A stretch of 64,000 nucleotides of DNA, from contig DUDB01000012.1 of the NCBI GenBank assembly GCA_012959525.1, forward strand, positions 62,001 to 126,000, in the 5' to 3' direction. Below the pieces are notes generated by a model. It ran no database searches. It saw nothing but the letters and a program-made list of their open reading frames with translations, and was not told the DNA's origin. The position numbers were made by a program, and so were the translations under genes. Below, piece by piece: positions 1 to 8,404 of this stretch (position 1 is its first letter; the number at the start of each line of letters is the position of its first letter). This DNA is from Planctomycetota bacterium. GTDB lineage: Bacteria; Planctomycetota; UBA1135; GCA-002686595.

Positions 1-1065
1 GGTGCCGATCGATTGGCTGACAACGACCCCAAGATCATGCCCCCCCCTGGCGGCAACACCTACACGATGGGCATGCACTACACCGCCGATCTCGGTATCG
101 ATAGTGATTTCAAGTTCTATCAGTCGTACGGAAACCCCTCGAAGGTGAAGAACCGCATCGAGCTCGTCATCAACACGATGGACGTGCAGTACGAACGCGA
201 CGTCGACATCACCCACCGGATCACGAAGATTATCGTTCGCACCTCGCAGGGGCCGTATACCTCAACAGACCCGGGCACACTGCTCAACCAGTTCCGCAGC
301 GAGTGGAACAATAATCAGGGCAATATCAAGCGCGATGTGGCCCACCTCTTCACCGGCAAAAACCTAGACGGCAGCGTCATTGGGATTGCCTGGCTGGGCG
401 TCATCTGCAGCAACAACTCGGGCTATGGCTTGGTCCAATCCAACTGCTGTGGATCGCTCAACTGCGCGGCGGACCTCTCCGCCCACGAATTGGGCCATAA
501 CTGGAACGCGGGCCACTGCAGCTGTGGTGGCTACACCATGAACTCCAGCCTGACCTGTTCGAACCGGTTCCAACCCAACAGCACCATCCCCGGAATGATC
601 TCCTATCGGAACTCCCGAGGCTGCATCGACGACCCCCTTGTGGGCGACGTACTCTTCGAAGACGACTTCGAGTCCGGCTCCTATAAGAGTGGCTGGAACT
701 GCTCCACCAACTCGCGCTGCAAAATGCAGAAACTGGCGGCGTACAACAGCGCCTGGGGCGTGGCACTCAAGAAGATCGTCACCTTCGATCGCTCCGTGAG
801 CACCGTCGGGTACGGCGGCGTCATGATCGTCTGCGCACAACGCAGCCAGAACTACGAATCCACGGAATTCGTCACCCTCGAGTGGTTCGACGGGTCCGCA
901 TGGAACACCGCGGATCAGTGGCAGCAAAAAGGTTGGGCCGAGCGCTTCACAGCCCTCCCCTCAGCCGCCGGCAACAATGCGTCCTTCGCCGTGCGCTTCT
1001 CCTGTAACGCCAAGGGCAAGAAAGAGCGCACCAAGATCGACAACTTCGTCGTGGTGGGCAGCTAA
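1..1065 (+). CDS. Secreted M12-like zinc metalloprotease, 5' end outside window
   Basis: The frame is open from base 1 with no plausible start, and residues from codon 1 already align with the middle of the paralogue at 1296-2876, so the signal peptide and propeptide lie upstream of the window. A metzincin zinc motif HELGHNWNAGH is encoded at about 484-516, followed by a Met-turn-like GGYTMN, both typical of reprolysin/M12B-type peptidases. Cysteines are frequent, which fits an extracytoplasmic disulfide-bonded protein. The last ~130 residues after the catalytic domain form a beta-rich domain with no obvious match, ending DNFVVVGS. By eye about two thirds of residues are identical to the next gene, so this is a tandem duplicate. 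A hairpin terminator follows. The substrate is unknown; family and zinc site are clear. Confidence 0.88.
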   Translation, partial: GADRLADNDPKIMPPPGGNTYTMGMHYTADLGIDSDFKFYQSYGNPSKVKNRIELVINTMDVQYERDVDITHRITKIIVRTSQGPYTSTDPGTLLNQFRSEWNNNQGNIKRDVAHLFTGKNLDGSVIGIAWLGVICSNNSGYGLVQSNCCGSLNCAADLSAHELGHNWNAGHCSCGGYTMNSSLTCSNRFQPNSTIPGMISYRNSRGCIDDPLVGDVLFEDDFESGSYKSGWNCSTNSRCKMQKLAAYNSAWGVALKKIVTFDRSVSTVGYGGVMIVCAQRSQNYESTEFVTLEWFDGSAWNTADQWQQKGWAERFTALPSAAGNNASFAVRFSCNAKGKKERTKIDNFVVVGS

Positions 1066-1116
1066 CCCGGAGCCACCCAACTCGGGTGCCGACAGCGGGC
1101 GCCCATGGATCCTCCA

Positions 1117-1160
1117 AGCCCCCCCTGGTCTCATTTTGAGGGCAGGGGGGGCTCTTTATT
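1117..1160 (+). terminator. Rho-independent-like terminator after first metalloprotease
   Basis: A perfect 11-bp inverted repeat (1117-1127 AGCCCCCCCTG and 1143-1153) encloses a 15-nt loop and is followed by CTTTATT. It sits 51 nt after the stop of the first metalloprotease and separates it from its paralogue, so the two copies are probably transcribed separately. Confidence 0.7.
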
Positions 1161-1295
1161 AGCCCTACGCGGTCTCCCTGCCGGCATCCGAAGGGCAATC
1201 CGGGGGAACACTCGCGCTCCTCCCATCGTCGTATGTACCCTGTGCGGCGTCCCCGACTCTCTGACCCCCGGGCCTTCAAGCCCCAACTAGCAACC

Positions 1296-2876
1296 ATGCA
1301 ACTAACTCCCCTCAAGCGGTTCCTGCCCCTTTCAGCAGCGTTATGCCTAACAGGCCTCGTTGGCGCACAGGACAACCTTGTCCACGTCCAAGCCAACATG
1401 GCCCTCGGCCTTGAAGACAGCCAGCTCATTCGCATCAATCAACCGATGTCCGTTGGATCCAATATCCTGCTCCAAGTGGACCTGGGTGGCCTTCCGATGA
1501 CGCTGGATCTCGCCCCCCAGTCCGTCAGGACATCCGGATTCAAGGTCGTGCTGATCGGTGAAGACGGCGTGGAGCAAGCCATTGAGTCCGGGCCCGTCCG
1601 CACACTCTGGGGCTCCGTCCTGGAAGACCCCGGCAGCATTGTCAGCGCAAGCCTCCTCGATGATGGCCTGTACGCTCGCATCAGCCTGTCCAGCGGAGAC
1701 GACTACTGGCTTCAGCCCATTGCCTCCAAAGTTCGTAACGCCGCTCCCACGGACTACGTTCTCTACCACAACGACGACACGATTGACGTTTCTCGCCGTT
1801 GCGGAAGCGACCTCCTCAAGGACCAGATTCCCGAGCCCGAAACCACCGGTGGCGGAACCACCTACGGCCCTGGCACGTTCTGGATCTGCGAGATTGGATG
1901 CGACACCGATGCCAACTACTACAACGACTATGGTAGCGCCGCGGCGGTGCAGGCCCGGATCGAATCGGTCGTCAACGGTCTGAACGTCCAATACCTCCGG
2001 GATGTCGACATCCGACATGACATCAGCCACCTGATCATCCGAACCAGCAACGGCCCCTACACCTCGACGGACCCGAGCACGCTGCTCAACCAGTTCCGGA
2101 GTGAGTGGAAATCCAATCAAACCAGCGTTCAGCGCGATATAGCCCACCTCTTCACGGGCAAGAACCTGAATGGCGGCGTCATCGGCGTCGCCTGGCTCGG
2201 CGTCATCTGCGACAAGAACTTCGGCTACGGCCTGGTCGAGTCCGACTGCTGCGGATCGTTCTCATGCACCACGGACCTTTCCGCTCATGAACTCGGCCAC
2301 AACTGGAACGCGGGCCACTGCACCTGTAGCGGCTGGACCATGAACCCCTACATCGGTTGTTCCAACAGGTTCACCGCCAATCCTTCCATTCCGGCGATCG
2401 AAAACCACAGGGACAGTCGCACCTGCCTTGATCAGGGTTCGAATGGCACCATTCTGGCCTCTGACGACTTTGAGAGTGGCACCCTCGGTTCGCAGTGGAA
2501 CTGCTCCACCGCGTCACGCTGCGTCATCAAGAAGAAGGCCCAGAACAAGAACAGTTCCGGCAAGTGGGGCCTTCAATTGAAGAAGACCGTGGACATCGAT
2601 CTGGCCGTCAGCACGGCAGGATTCGCCACGATCGACATCTACGTCTCGGAGCGAAGCCAGAACTATGAGTCCACTGAGTTCCTCAATATGGACTGGTTTG
2701 ATGGCTCTTCGTGGAACATGGCAGACCAGTGGCAGCAGAAGGGTTGGAGGGACCGCATGGTTACCCTTCCCGCCGGCGCTGGCAACAACGCCGCCTTCCA
2801 GCTGCGTTTCAGCTGTAACGCCAAAGGCAAGCAAGAGCGGTCCAAGGTGGACGACGTCCTGGTCGTCGGCAACTGA
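1296..2876 (+). CDS. Secreted M12-like zinc metalloprotease (second tandem copy)
   Basis: 526 residues starting at ATG 1296, which gives a clean signal peptide (MQLTPLKRF then a hydrophobic stretch ending LVGAQ). The same frame is open upstream to 1233 but that part is not signal-like. Residues ~25-160 resemble the M12B-type propeptide of planctomycete metallopeptidases. The catalytic domain carries HELGHNWNAGH with H331, E332, H335 and H341 as zinc ligands and general base, and a Met-turn in GWTMNPY. Residues ~400-526 match the C-terminal domain of the preceding gene. Expected role is extracellular proteolysis after propeptide removal. It does not carry the C-terminal module seen on other secreted proteins in this window, so a different surface-retention route is possible. 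Confidence 0.9.
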   Translation: MQLTPLKRFLPLSAALCLTGLVGAQDNLVHVQANMALGLEDSQLIRINQPMSVGSNILLQVDLGGLPMTLDLAPQSVRTSGFKVVLIGEDGVEQAIESGPVRTLWGSVLEDPGSIVSASLLDDGLYARISLSSGDDYWLQPIASKVRNAAPTDYVLYHNDDTIDVSRRCGSDLLKDQIPEPETTGGGTTYGPGTFWICEIGCDTDANYYNDYGSAAAVQARIESVVNGLNVQYLRDVDIRHDISHLIIRTSNGPYTSTDPSTLLNQFRSEWKSNQTSVQRDIAHLFTGKNLNGGVIGVAWLGVICDKNFGYGLVESDCCGSFSCTTDLSAHELGHNWNAGHCTCSGWTMNPYIGCSNRFTANPSIPAIENHRDSRTCLDQGSNGTILASDDFESGTLGSQWNCSTASRCVIKKKAQNKNSSGKWGLQLKKTVDIDLAVSTAGFATIDIYVSERSQNYESTEFLNMDWFDGSSWNMADQWQQKGWRDRMVTLPAGAGNNAAFQLRFSCNAKGKQERSKVDDVLVVGN

Positions 2877-2930
2877 CCGCCAACCAGGCTCGCCCCCGGT
2901 GCCACCGGGGAGTGGGCGTGGCAATCCTCA

Positions 2931-2973
2931 GAGGCCCCTGGGCGCATACGCACCCGGGGGCCTCGCTCCATTT
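2931..2973 (+). terminator. Hairpin terminator after second metalloprotease
   Basis: A 12-bp stem with one T-G pair joins 2931-2942 and 2953-2964 around a 10-nt loop, followed by GCTCCATTT. It begins 55 nt after the stop codon. Confidence 0.6.
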
Positions 2974-3108
2974 GGGGCCCACCCAGCAAGTGTCAGGGGA
3001 TCCCGTGCATCCAAGTGAGACACTGGGTCAAAGAGACTCCAGATCAGGGATGGTCAAAGCCGAAGAAAACAGTGGTCCACCAGCCTCCAACCACTATCGA
3101 GATCCCCC

Positions 3109-3333
3109 ATGGCTCCCCATCGTCCTACAGACTCCTCGCAACCGTCAGCCCCCGCGAAGGCACCCAAGCCCACCAAGGCTGATCAGATGACCCCCGAATT
3201 GCTGGAGTTCATCCAGGCCGTCGACCAGTACAAGCGCATCCACGGGCGTCCCTTCCCCTCTTGGGGGGAAGTCCTCACCATCCTCTCCGAGTTGGGTTAC
3301 GCCAAATGGGATGGAGACGAGCCCATTCAGTAG
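3109..3333 (+). CDS. Small conserved-looking protein, function unknown
   Basis: 74 residues from ATG 3109. The N-terminal third is Pro/Ala/Ser/Lys-rich and looks disordered. Residues ~27-66 (starting MTPELLEFIQAVD) read as a compact helical segment with conserved-looking FPSWGEVL and LGY motifs, reminiscent of short planctomycete proteins that resemble helix-turn-helix fragments. No signal peptide or membrane segment. It stands alone, convergent with glyA. An internal start at the ATG 3187 would remove the disordered part. I see no Shine-Dalgarno sequence. Function unknown; the coding call rests on amino-acid composition. Confidence 0.65.
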   Translation: MAPHRPTDSSQPSAPAKAPKPTKADQMTPELLEFIQAVDQYKRIHGRPFPSWGEVLTILSELGYAKWDGDEPIQ

Positions 3334-3371
3334 AGCCTGAGCGACCCACGGAACCCGGCTCCAGCAGTCGC

Positions 3372-4625
3372 CTAGTAGATCGGGAATCGCCCGCAGGTCT
3401 CGGCGACTTCCTGGCGTAGACGGGCTCCAACAGCCTCATCGTCGGGATGCTCAAGCCGCTCTGCTATGGCAGCGGCCAACCAGACCATCTCGGCTTGTCC
3501 AAGGCCGCGAGTAGTGACCGCAGCCGTTCCCAACCGTACGCCGGAGGCCTCCATGGGCGGACGCTCGTCAAAGGGGATCAGGTTTTTGTTGCAGGTGATA
3601 TCCACCGAGTGCAGAGCATCCTCCGCCGCGGCCCCCGACAGACCCGCCGCATGGACGTCCACGAGGAGCAGGTGGTTGTCCGTACCGCCTGACACCAGGC
3701 GCAGGCCGTGGGACGCCAGAGCTTCTGCCAAGACCTGAGCATTGGCTACCACGCTGCGCTGATACTCTGTGAAGCTTGGCAACGCAGCTTCACGAAGGGC
3801 AATCGCCTTCGCGGCAATGACGTGCATCAAAGGGCCACCCTGCCCGCCCGGGAAGATGGTGCTATTGAGCTTCTTGAGCCAATCAAGGCTGTCCGTGAGG
3901 ATCATCCCCCCACGCGGCCCCCTCAGCGTCTTGTGGGTTGTAAGGGTCACGACATCCGCATGGGGCACGGGCGAGGGATGCACCCCCGCGGCGACCAAGC
4001 CCGCAATGTGGGCCATGTCGACGAGCAGGCTGGCTCCAACATCCTTGGCGATCGCCGCGAAGCCCTCAAAATCGATGGTGCGTGAATACGCCGACGCACC
4101 GGCGAGGATCACCCGGGGTTCAAATTCCCGGGCCAGGGCAGCCACCTGATCAAGGTCGATACGCTCGGTCTCCCGGTCAACGCCGTAGCCCTTGAAGTTG
4201 TAGAAGACCCCTGAGAAATTCTTAGGGTGACCATGGGATAGGTGCCCTCCATGATCCAAATCCATAGCGAGGACGCGGTCGCCCGGCGAGAGCATAGCCA
4301 TCAAGGCGCCCATATTGGCTTGCGTGCCACTATGGGGCTGGACGTTTGCGTAGCCCACGCTGAAGACCTGCTTGGCCCGGGATCGCGCCAGATTCTCGAC
4401 GTCGTCGACGTGCTCGCACCCGCCGTAGTATCGCCGGCCCGGGTAGCCCTCGGCGTACTTGTTGGTGAGCGCTGTTCCCATGGCAGCGATAACCTCCGGC
4501 GAGGCGTGATTTTCAGAAGCGATCAGCTCCAGCTGATCTTCCTGGCGGGCGCACTCGGCATCGATGGCTGCCCAAACATCCCCGTCCGATCTCTTCCCGG
4601 CCATCTCCTGGAAACCCGACTTCAC
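3372..4625 (-). CDS. glyA: Serine hydroxymethyltransferase
   Basis: 417 residues, normal for bacterial SHMT. It interconverts serine plus tetrahydrofolate with glycine plus 5,10-methylene-THF using PLP in the cytoplasm. Diagnostic motifs are LELIASENHASP, TNKYAEGYPGRRYYGGCE and the PLP-lysine motif TLTTHKTLRGPRGG with K232. The GTG start at 4625 overlaps the stop of the upstream lipoprotein gene as GTGA and has AGGTGA about 7 nt upstream. An internal ATG at codon 8, preceded by CAGGAG, is the alternative start. The overlap suggests translational coupling with the MORN lipoprotein, although the two have no obvious functional link. Confidence 0.97.
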   Translation of the reverse strand: MKSGFQEMAGKRSDGDVWAAIDAECARQEDQLELIASENHASPEVIAAMGTALTNKYAEGYPGRRYYGGCEHVDDVENLARSRAKQVFSVGYANVQPHSGTQANMGALMAMLSPGDRVLAMDLDHGGHLSHGHPKNFSGVFYNFKGYGVDRETERIDLDQVAALAREFEPRVILAGASAYSRTIDFEGFAAIAKDVGASLLVDMAHIAGLVAAGVHPSPVPHADVVTLTTHKTLRGPRGGMILTDSLDWLKKLNSTIFPGGQGGPLMHVIAAKAIALREAALPSFTEYQRSVVANAQVLAEALASHGLRLVSGGTDNHLLLVDVHAAGLSGAAAEDALHSVDITCNKNLIPFDERPPMEASGVRLGTAAVTTRGLGQAEMVWLAAAIAERLEHPDDEAVGARLRQEVAETCGRFPIY

Positions 4626-5758
4626 TGGGTCACCTCTTCAGTGCTGGAGGCCAACTCCGAAGCTCGCGCCAGGCCGGCCTCGCCCAGGGGTGCCGCCAGG
4701 GCTCCCGCCTCATAGAGGCCGGTCACATCCGCATCCAGCGAACCATCCTCCTTCCATGCAAAGAAGGCGCCCCTGCGCTGCCCGGCGACGAATTCGCCAA
4801 ACATCCGCCGGCCCCCACCCGCGTGCCACTGCTGTGCCAGGCCTTGCTGTTGGCCATCCAACATATGGGCAACCTCCCGCAGGGAACCGTCTTTGTACCA
4901 AGTGCGCACAACACCTTCGGGACGACCCGCAACGAAGGTCGCTAGTTTCTTCTGCTTGCCGTTGGGGTGCCACTCCAACCATTCCCCCACCTGCGCATCG
5001 GCCTCGAACGACCCTTGGGATTGGAGCTCGCCATTCGCGTACCAGCCAAAGGCCTCGCCAACCTTCAGACCGTCCTCCCATTGAAGGGCATTGAGCTTGG
5101 CTCCCCCCTCGTGAAAGCGCGTCTCCGTCCCGTGTTTCAAATCCTGAACGAAGACGGTCTCCGACTGCAGTTCCCCGCTTTCGTAGTAGGCCATGGTCTT
5201 GCCGTCAGCTTTTCCGTCTTTGAACTCCACGGACGAGAATCTCTTGCCGGAGGGGTAGAACGCCTCAAGCAGAATTTTGGCCCCCCGCTCAAAAGTGATC
5301 TTCTCCAGCACCTCGCCTGATTCGTGGTGACTCAACCAATCACCGTCGCGCTGGCCGGCCTTGTAGCCTCCTACGAGGCGCACCTGGCCATTGGGGAACC
5401 ACTCCTTGTAGGCCCCCTGCATGTGGCCCACGGAGTAGGCCACTTCACTCAGTGCACGACCATCCGGATGCCACTCTCGCCAGACTCCGTCCTCCAACCC
5501 ATCGTCGGAATAGACTCCACGCCGGGCGACCTGGCCGTTGCGATGAAACTCTGAATACTCGCCCACAAATTTGCCGTAACGTGTGGAGCCCTGGACCTTC
5601 GGCATGGACCGCGCATCATCCCAAAAAGTCTCCTCGGGGCGCAGGCCAGCCCCACCACCGCCGTCCTCTCCAGAGTCGCCACAGCCCGCTGCAAGTCCCA
5701 GCAGGATCAGACCAAGGAGCGGCGAAGGGCAGTGGGTGCGTCGAAGAGCAGGGTCCAT
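4622..5758 (-). CDS. MORN/YwqK-repeat lipoprotein
   Basis: 378 residues. The N-terminus (MDPALRRTH..., hydrophobic stretch, LAAGC) is a lipoprotein signal with lipidated Cys26. From ~residue 55 onward there are about a dozen ~22-residue repeats of the form GxWxEWHPNGxxxxxxxFxxGxxxG, the MORN_2/YwqK-type repeat often annotated as a toxin-antitoxin YwqK-family antitoxin. No partner toxin is nearby, so that label should not be taken literally. The protein probably sits at an outer-face membrane and makes an extended beta surface. It is upstream of glyA with a 4-nt overlap. Confidence 0.85.
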   Translation of the reverse strand: MDPALRRTHCPSPLLGLILLGLAAGCGDSGEDGGGGAGLRPEETFWDDARSMPKVQGSTRYGKFVGEYSEFHRNGQVARRGVYSDDGLEDGVWREWHPDGRALSEVAYSVGHMQGAYKEWFPNGQVRLVGGYKAGQRDGDWLSHHESGEVLEKITFERGAKILLEAFYPSGKRFSSVEFKDGKADGKTMAYYESGELQSETVFVQDLKHGTETRFHEGGAKLNALQWEDGLKVGEAFGWYANGELQSQGSFEADAQVGEWLEWHPNGKQKKLATFVAGRPEGVVRTWYKDGSLREVAHMLDGQQQGLAQQWHAGGGRRMFGEFVAGQRRGAFFAWKEDGSLDADVTGLYEAGALAAPLGEAGLARASELASSTEEVTQ

Positions 5759-5937
5759 GGGGCAATAATGAGGGACAGGGAGAAGGTCAGAGTGGCAAGG
5801 CTAGGGGCACCTACGGTGCAGGTCCCTCGCCGGAGATCCTACCCCCTGAATTCTCCGGATGCTGCCCCCACCCGAACCCAGCCCAACGACTTGGCTGGCT
5901 TCCCGTACCGACCATGGCCCGGCCCCCGGGCTCTCGC

Positions 5938-5943
5938 TAGGAT
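5938..5943 (+). promoter_or_regulatory. Possible -10 element for leaderless sulfatase-like gene
   Basis: TAGGAT lies exactly 6 nt before the GTG start at 5950. The same arrangement is seen before three other genes in this window (10161, 50915 and, on the minus strand, 15965). AGGA could also act as a Shine-Dalgarno sequence, so the call is tentative. Confidence 0.3.
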
Positions 5944-5949
5944 CCACCC

Positions 5950-7536
5950 GTGATCGACCCTCCCCACACCACCACGCGGCCACTCGTCATGGCCGGCCTA
6001 GCCTTCGCAGCACTGATCCTGGTCGGCGGCTGCGCTCCCAACCCCCAGCCCCCGAACGTGCTGCTGATCACGCTGGATACCACGCGGCCGGATTACCTCT
6101 CCTGCTACGGGGGCACCAACCGCACCCCTGGCTTTGATGCTCTCGCCCGCTCAGGAGTCCGGTTTGAGTCGGCCCTAGCCACCTCCGCCGTGACCCCGGT
6201 CTCCCACGCAAGCATCCTCACCGGGCTGAACCCCTACGAACACGGGCTCCGGGTCCTCTCCGCTGATAGCGGGTTCCGCCTCCCCCCCTCAAGCACCACC
6301 CTGGCGGGCTACCTCAAGAGCGCAGGCTACGCCACCGGTGCCGTGCACTCGGCGTTCCCCGTCTCGGGATATTTCGGTTTCAATCAGGACTTTGACCGCT
6401 TCGAGAGCTTTGACGGAAACATGGACCTCCTGCCCGGCGCGCAGAAGACCACGTGGAATCTTGACGCGCTCCAGCGGCGCTCCGATGCCACCACCGCCCT
6501 CGCCTTGGAGGTCATCGACGACCTGCGATCGGATGGCCGCCCTTTCTTTCTCTGGGTGCACTACTGGGACCCCCACGACCCGACGCTACTTCCGCCCCCG
6601 GAGTGGCTGACGGGGATCACCAGCGGTGCGGGGGGCGGCGCGGAGTCCGCGCAGTACGAAGAGATCTACGCAGCCGAGGTTCGCTACATGGACCGCCAGT
6701 TCCAAGGCTTGACGGACGCCCTAGAGAAGTCCGGGCTGCGTGAGACGACCCTGATCGCCCTCACAGCGGACCACGGGCAAGGTCTTAGTGACGGCTTCAA
6801 GCGCCATGGCTGGGCCGCCCACCGCATGACCTACCAGGAACAGATTCACGTCCCGCTGATGTTTGCCGGACCCGGAGTCCCGATCTCCCAGACCCACTCC
6901 GCTCTGGCGAGTACGGTGGACATCGTCCCCACCCTGCTCGACTTGGTGGGCATCCCCGATCTCCACCCCAGCAAACTCGAGTTGGCGGGGCGAAGCCTAC
7001 GTCCGCTCATGGAGGGCAACGAGTTGCCTCCGGCCAGCGCCTACGCCGACCAGGTCAATGGCTACGACTTCAACGCCAGCATGACCGGACCCCGGCCCGA
7101 CGCGGCGTTTCTGTTCACGATCTGCGATGGCACCTGGAAGCTCATCTGGCGACCGCACATGCCCGAGGCCTCCGAGTTGTTCAACCTCCTAGCAGACCCC
7201 CTAGAGACCGTGAACGTCATCAGGAGTGAGCGACAGGTCTTCCTGCGGTTGATGGAGGACCTCGCTCAGCGGCGCCCCTGGGTCCTCTCGCCCTTCCAGA
7301 GCGATGGCACCCAGGCTGACGACGGCGTCGGCGAAGCCCTGCAGGCGTTGGGCTATGCAGGTGGCGACGGGGCCGAGGGCACGGGTCTGGTTTGGCAGTG
7401 GACGTGCCCCGAGCATCCAGACTTCCTGTTGCCGGACCCTCTACCCTCCGCTGCGGCCCACGCCCACGGTGCGGATGGCTGCGAGCGCCTTCTGGTCCCA
7501 ATCTCCGACTGGAGCGCTCTAACCCAAGACGAATGA
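5950..7536 (+). CDS. Sulfatase-like alkaline-phosphatase-superfamily lipoprotein (Thr nucleophile)
   Basis: 528 residues with a GTG start. A lipoprotein signal ends LVGGC (Cys28). The PF00884-type fold is shown by the metal-binding LLITLDTTRPD (D43) and by TADHGQGLSD near residue 275. At the nucleophile site the sequence is T82-P-V-S-H, where classical sulfatases have C/S-x-P-S-R, so formylglycine maturation is not expected; Thr82 could serve directly as nucleophile, as in LtaS-like enzymes. The substrate could be a phospho- or sulfo-ester and cannot be decided here. The downstream AsmA-like gene follows by 13 nt and may be co-transcribed. A second enzyme of the same type is convergent at 8405-9958. 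Confidence 0.88.
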   Translation: MIDPPHTTTRPLVMAGLAFAALILVGGCAPNPQPPNVLLITLDTTRPDYLSCYGGTNRTPGFDALARSGVRFESALATSAVTPVSHASILTGLNPYEHGLRVLSADSGFRLPPSSTTLAGYLKSAGYATGAVHSAFPVSGYFGFNQDFDRFESFDGNMDLLPGAQKTTWNLDALQRRSDATTALALEVIDDLRSDGRPFFLWVHYWDPHDPTLLPPPEWLTGITSGAGGGAESAQYEEIYAAEVRYMDRQFQGLTDALEKSGLRETTLIALTADHGQGLSDGFKRHGWAAHRMTYQEQIHVPLMFAGPGVPISQTHSALASTVDIVPTLLDLVGIPDLHPSKLELAGRSLRPLMEGNELPPASAYADQVNGYDFNASMTGPRPDAAFLFTICDGTWKLIWRPHMPEASELFNLLADPLETVNVIRSERQVFLRLMEDLAQRRPWVLSPFQSDGTQADDGVGEALQALGYAGGDGAEGTGLVWQWTCPEHPDFLLPDPLPSAAAHAHGADGCERLLVPISDWSALTQDE

Positions 7537-7549
7537 GTTGGCCCCCGTC

Positions 7550-8401
7550 ATGAGTCTCCGTCTGATCAAGAACCTGGCGATTGTCCTGCTTTCGTTGCTC
7601 TGCCTGCTCGGGCTGGCTCTGTCCATCATCCCAGGCAGGGCGCGCGCTCTCCTGCGGGAGTCCTCCGAATCAGCTCTGGGAGTTCCCGCCACCGTCGGTA
7701 CCCTGGACACTTCTCTGAGCGGCTCCAATCTCGACTTGGGGATCGTCAACTTCGACGTCCAGAACCCTGCGGGTTTTGACGGTGCGCCCCTACTGCATCT
7801 GGGGCGCGTCACCTGCAACCTGCGCCTCCCCTCCCTCCTGACGGGAACCGTTGGCGTCGACCAGTTGGTGGTAGAAAACCTGCGCCTGCGCATCGTTCAA
7901 GAGGGCTCCCGGTCCAACATAGCTCCGCTCCTGAAGAAAATCGCTCAGGGCCTCCGAGACCCGAATCCTGATGAGCCCGAGGATCAGAGCGCACCAGTGG
8001 ACCCAGGACCCGGGCCGCGTTTGGATCTGAAGAGCCTCACCCTGCGGGGCGTGGGGATCGATCTCGAGTTGACCGGCCTGGGGAACCTGAACGTGCAGGA
8101 GTCAGCCACACTTCCCGACTGGACACTCCCGCTCGAGGGGGTGCGCGCTCCAGACGGCGGCGCCCCCACCTTGGATGACATCCTTGCGCATCTGCTGGAC
8201 CAACTCCATGCGCGAGCATTGGTGGCGGCCGAGGAGTTCGTCCCGAAGGAGTTGCTCCCGCTGCTGCACGGCGCTTCAACCGAGGACCTGATACGGGATG
8301 GCCTTGAGCGGGAACTCCTAGACCTCCTACCCGCCAATGCCAGGGACGAACTCAAGGGCAAGGCCGCCAAGAAGCTCAGGGGGCTCTTGCGGGACCGCTA
8401 G
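7550..8401 (+). CDS. AsmA-like membrane-anchored protein
   Basis: 283 residues from ATG 7550 (MSLRLIKNL). One N-terminal membrane anchor (AIVLLSLLCLLGLALSIIP) is followed by a beta-rich region with the AsmA/YhdP-family pattern: GSNLDLGIVNFDVQNPAGF, LHLGRVTCNLRLPSLLTG and VDQLVVENLRLRIV. These proteins bridge the periplasm and are implicated in lipid traffic or outer-membrane assembly. At this length it is a short family member with only the N-terminal chorein-like part. The C-terminal ~100 residues are helical and charged. The gene probably shares a transcript with the sulfatase-like lipoprotein upstream. A TTG at 7538 is a less likely start. Confidence 0.7.
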   Translation: MSLRLIKNLAIVLLSLLCLLGLALSIIPGRARALLRESSESALGVPATVGTLDTSLSGSNLDLGIVNFDVQNPAGFDGAPLLHLGRVTCNLRLPSLLTGTVGVDQLVVENLRLRIVQEGSRSNIAPLLKKIAQGLRDPNPDEPEDQSAPVDPGPGPRLDLKSLTLRGVGIDLELTGLGNLNVQESATLPDWTLPLEGVRAPDGGAPTLDDILAHLLDQLHARALVAAEEFVPKELLPLLHGASTEDLIRDGLERELLDLLPANARDELKGKAAKKLRGLLRDR

Positions 8402-8404
8402 CGA

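Noticed and set aside
4622..5758. Toxin-antitoxin call for the YwqK/MORN protein
   Set aside because: Databases name the repeat after YwqK, but this is a lipoprotein with no adjacent toxin gene.
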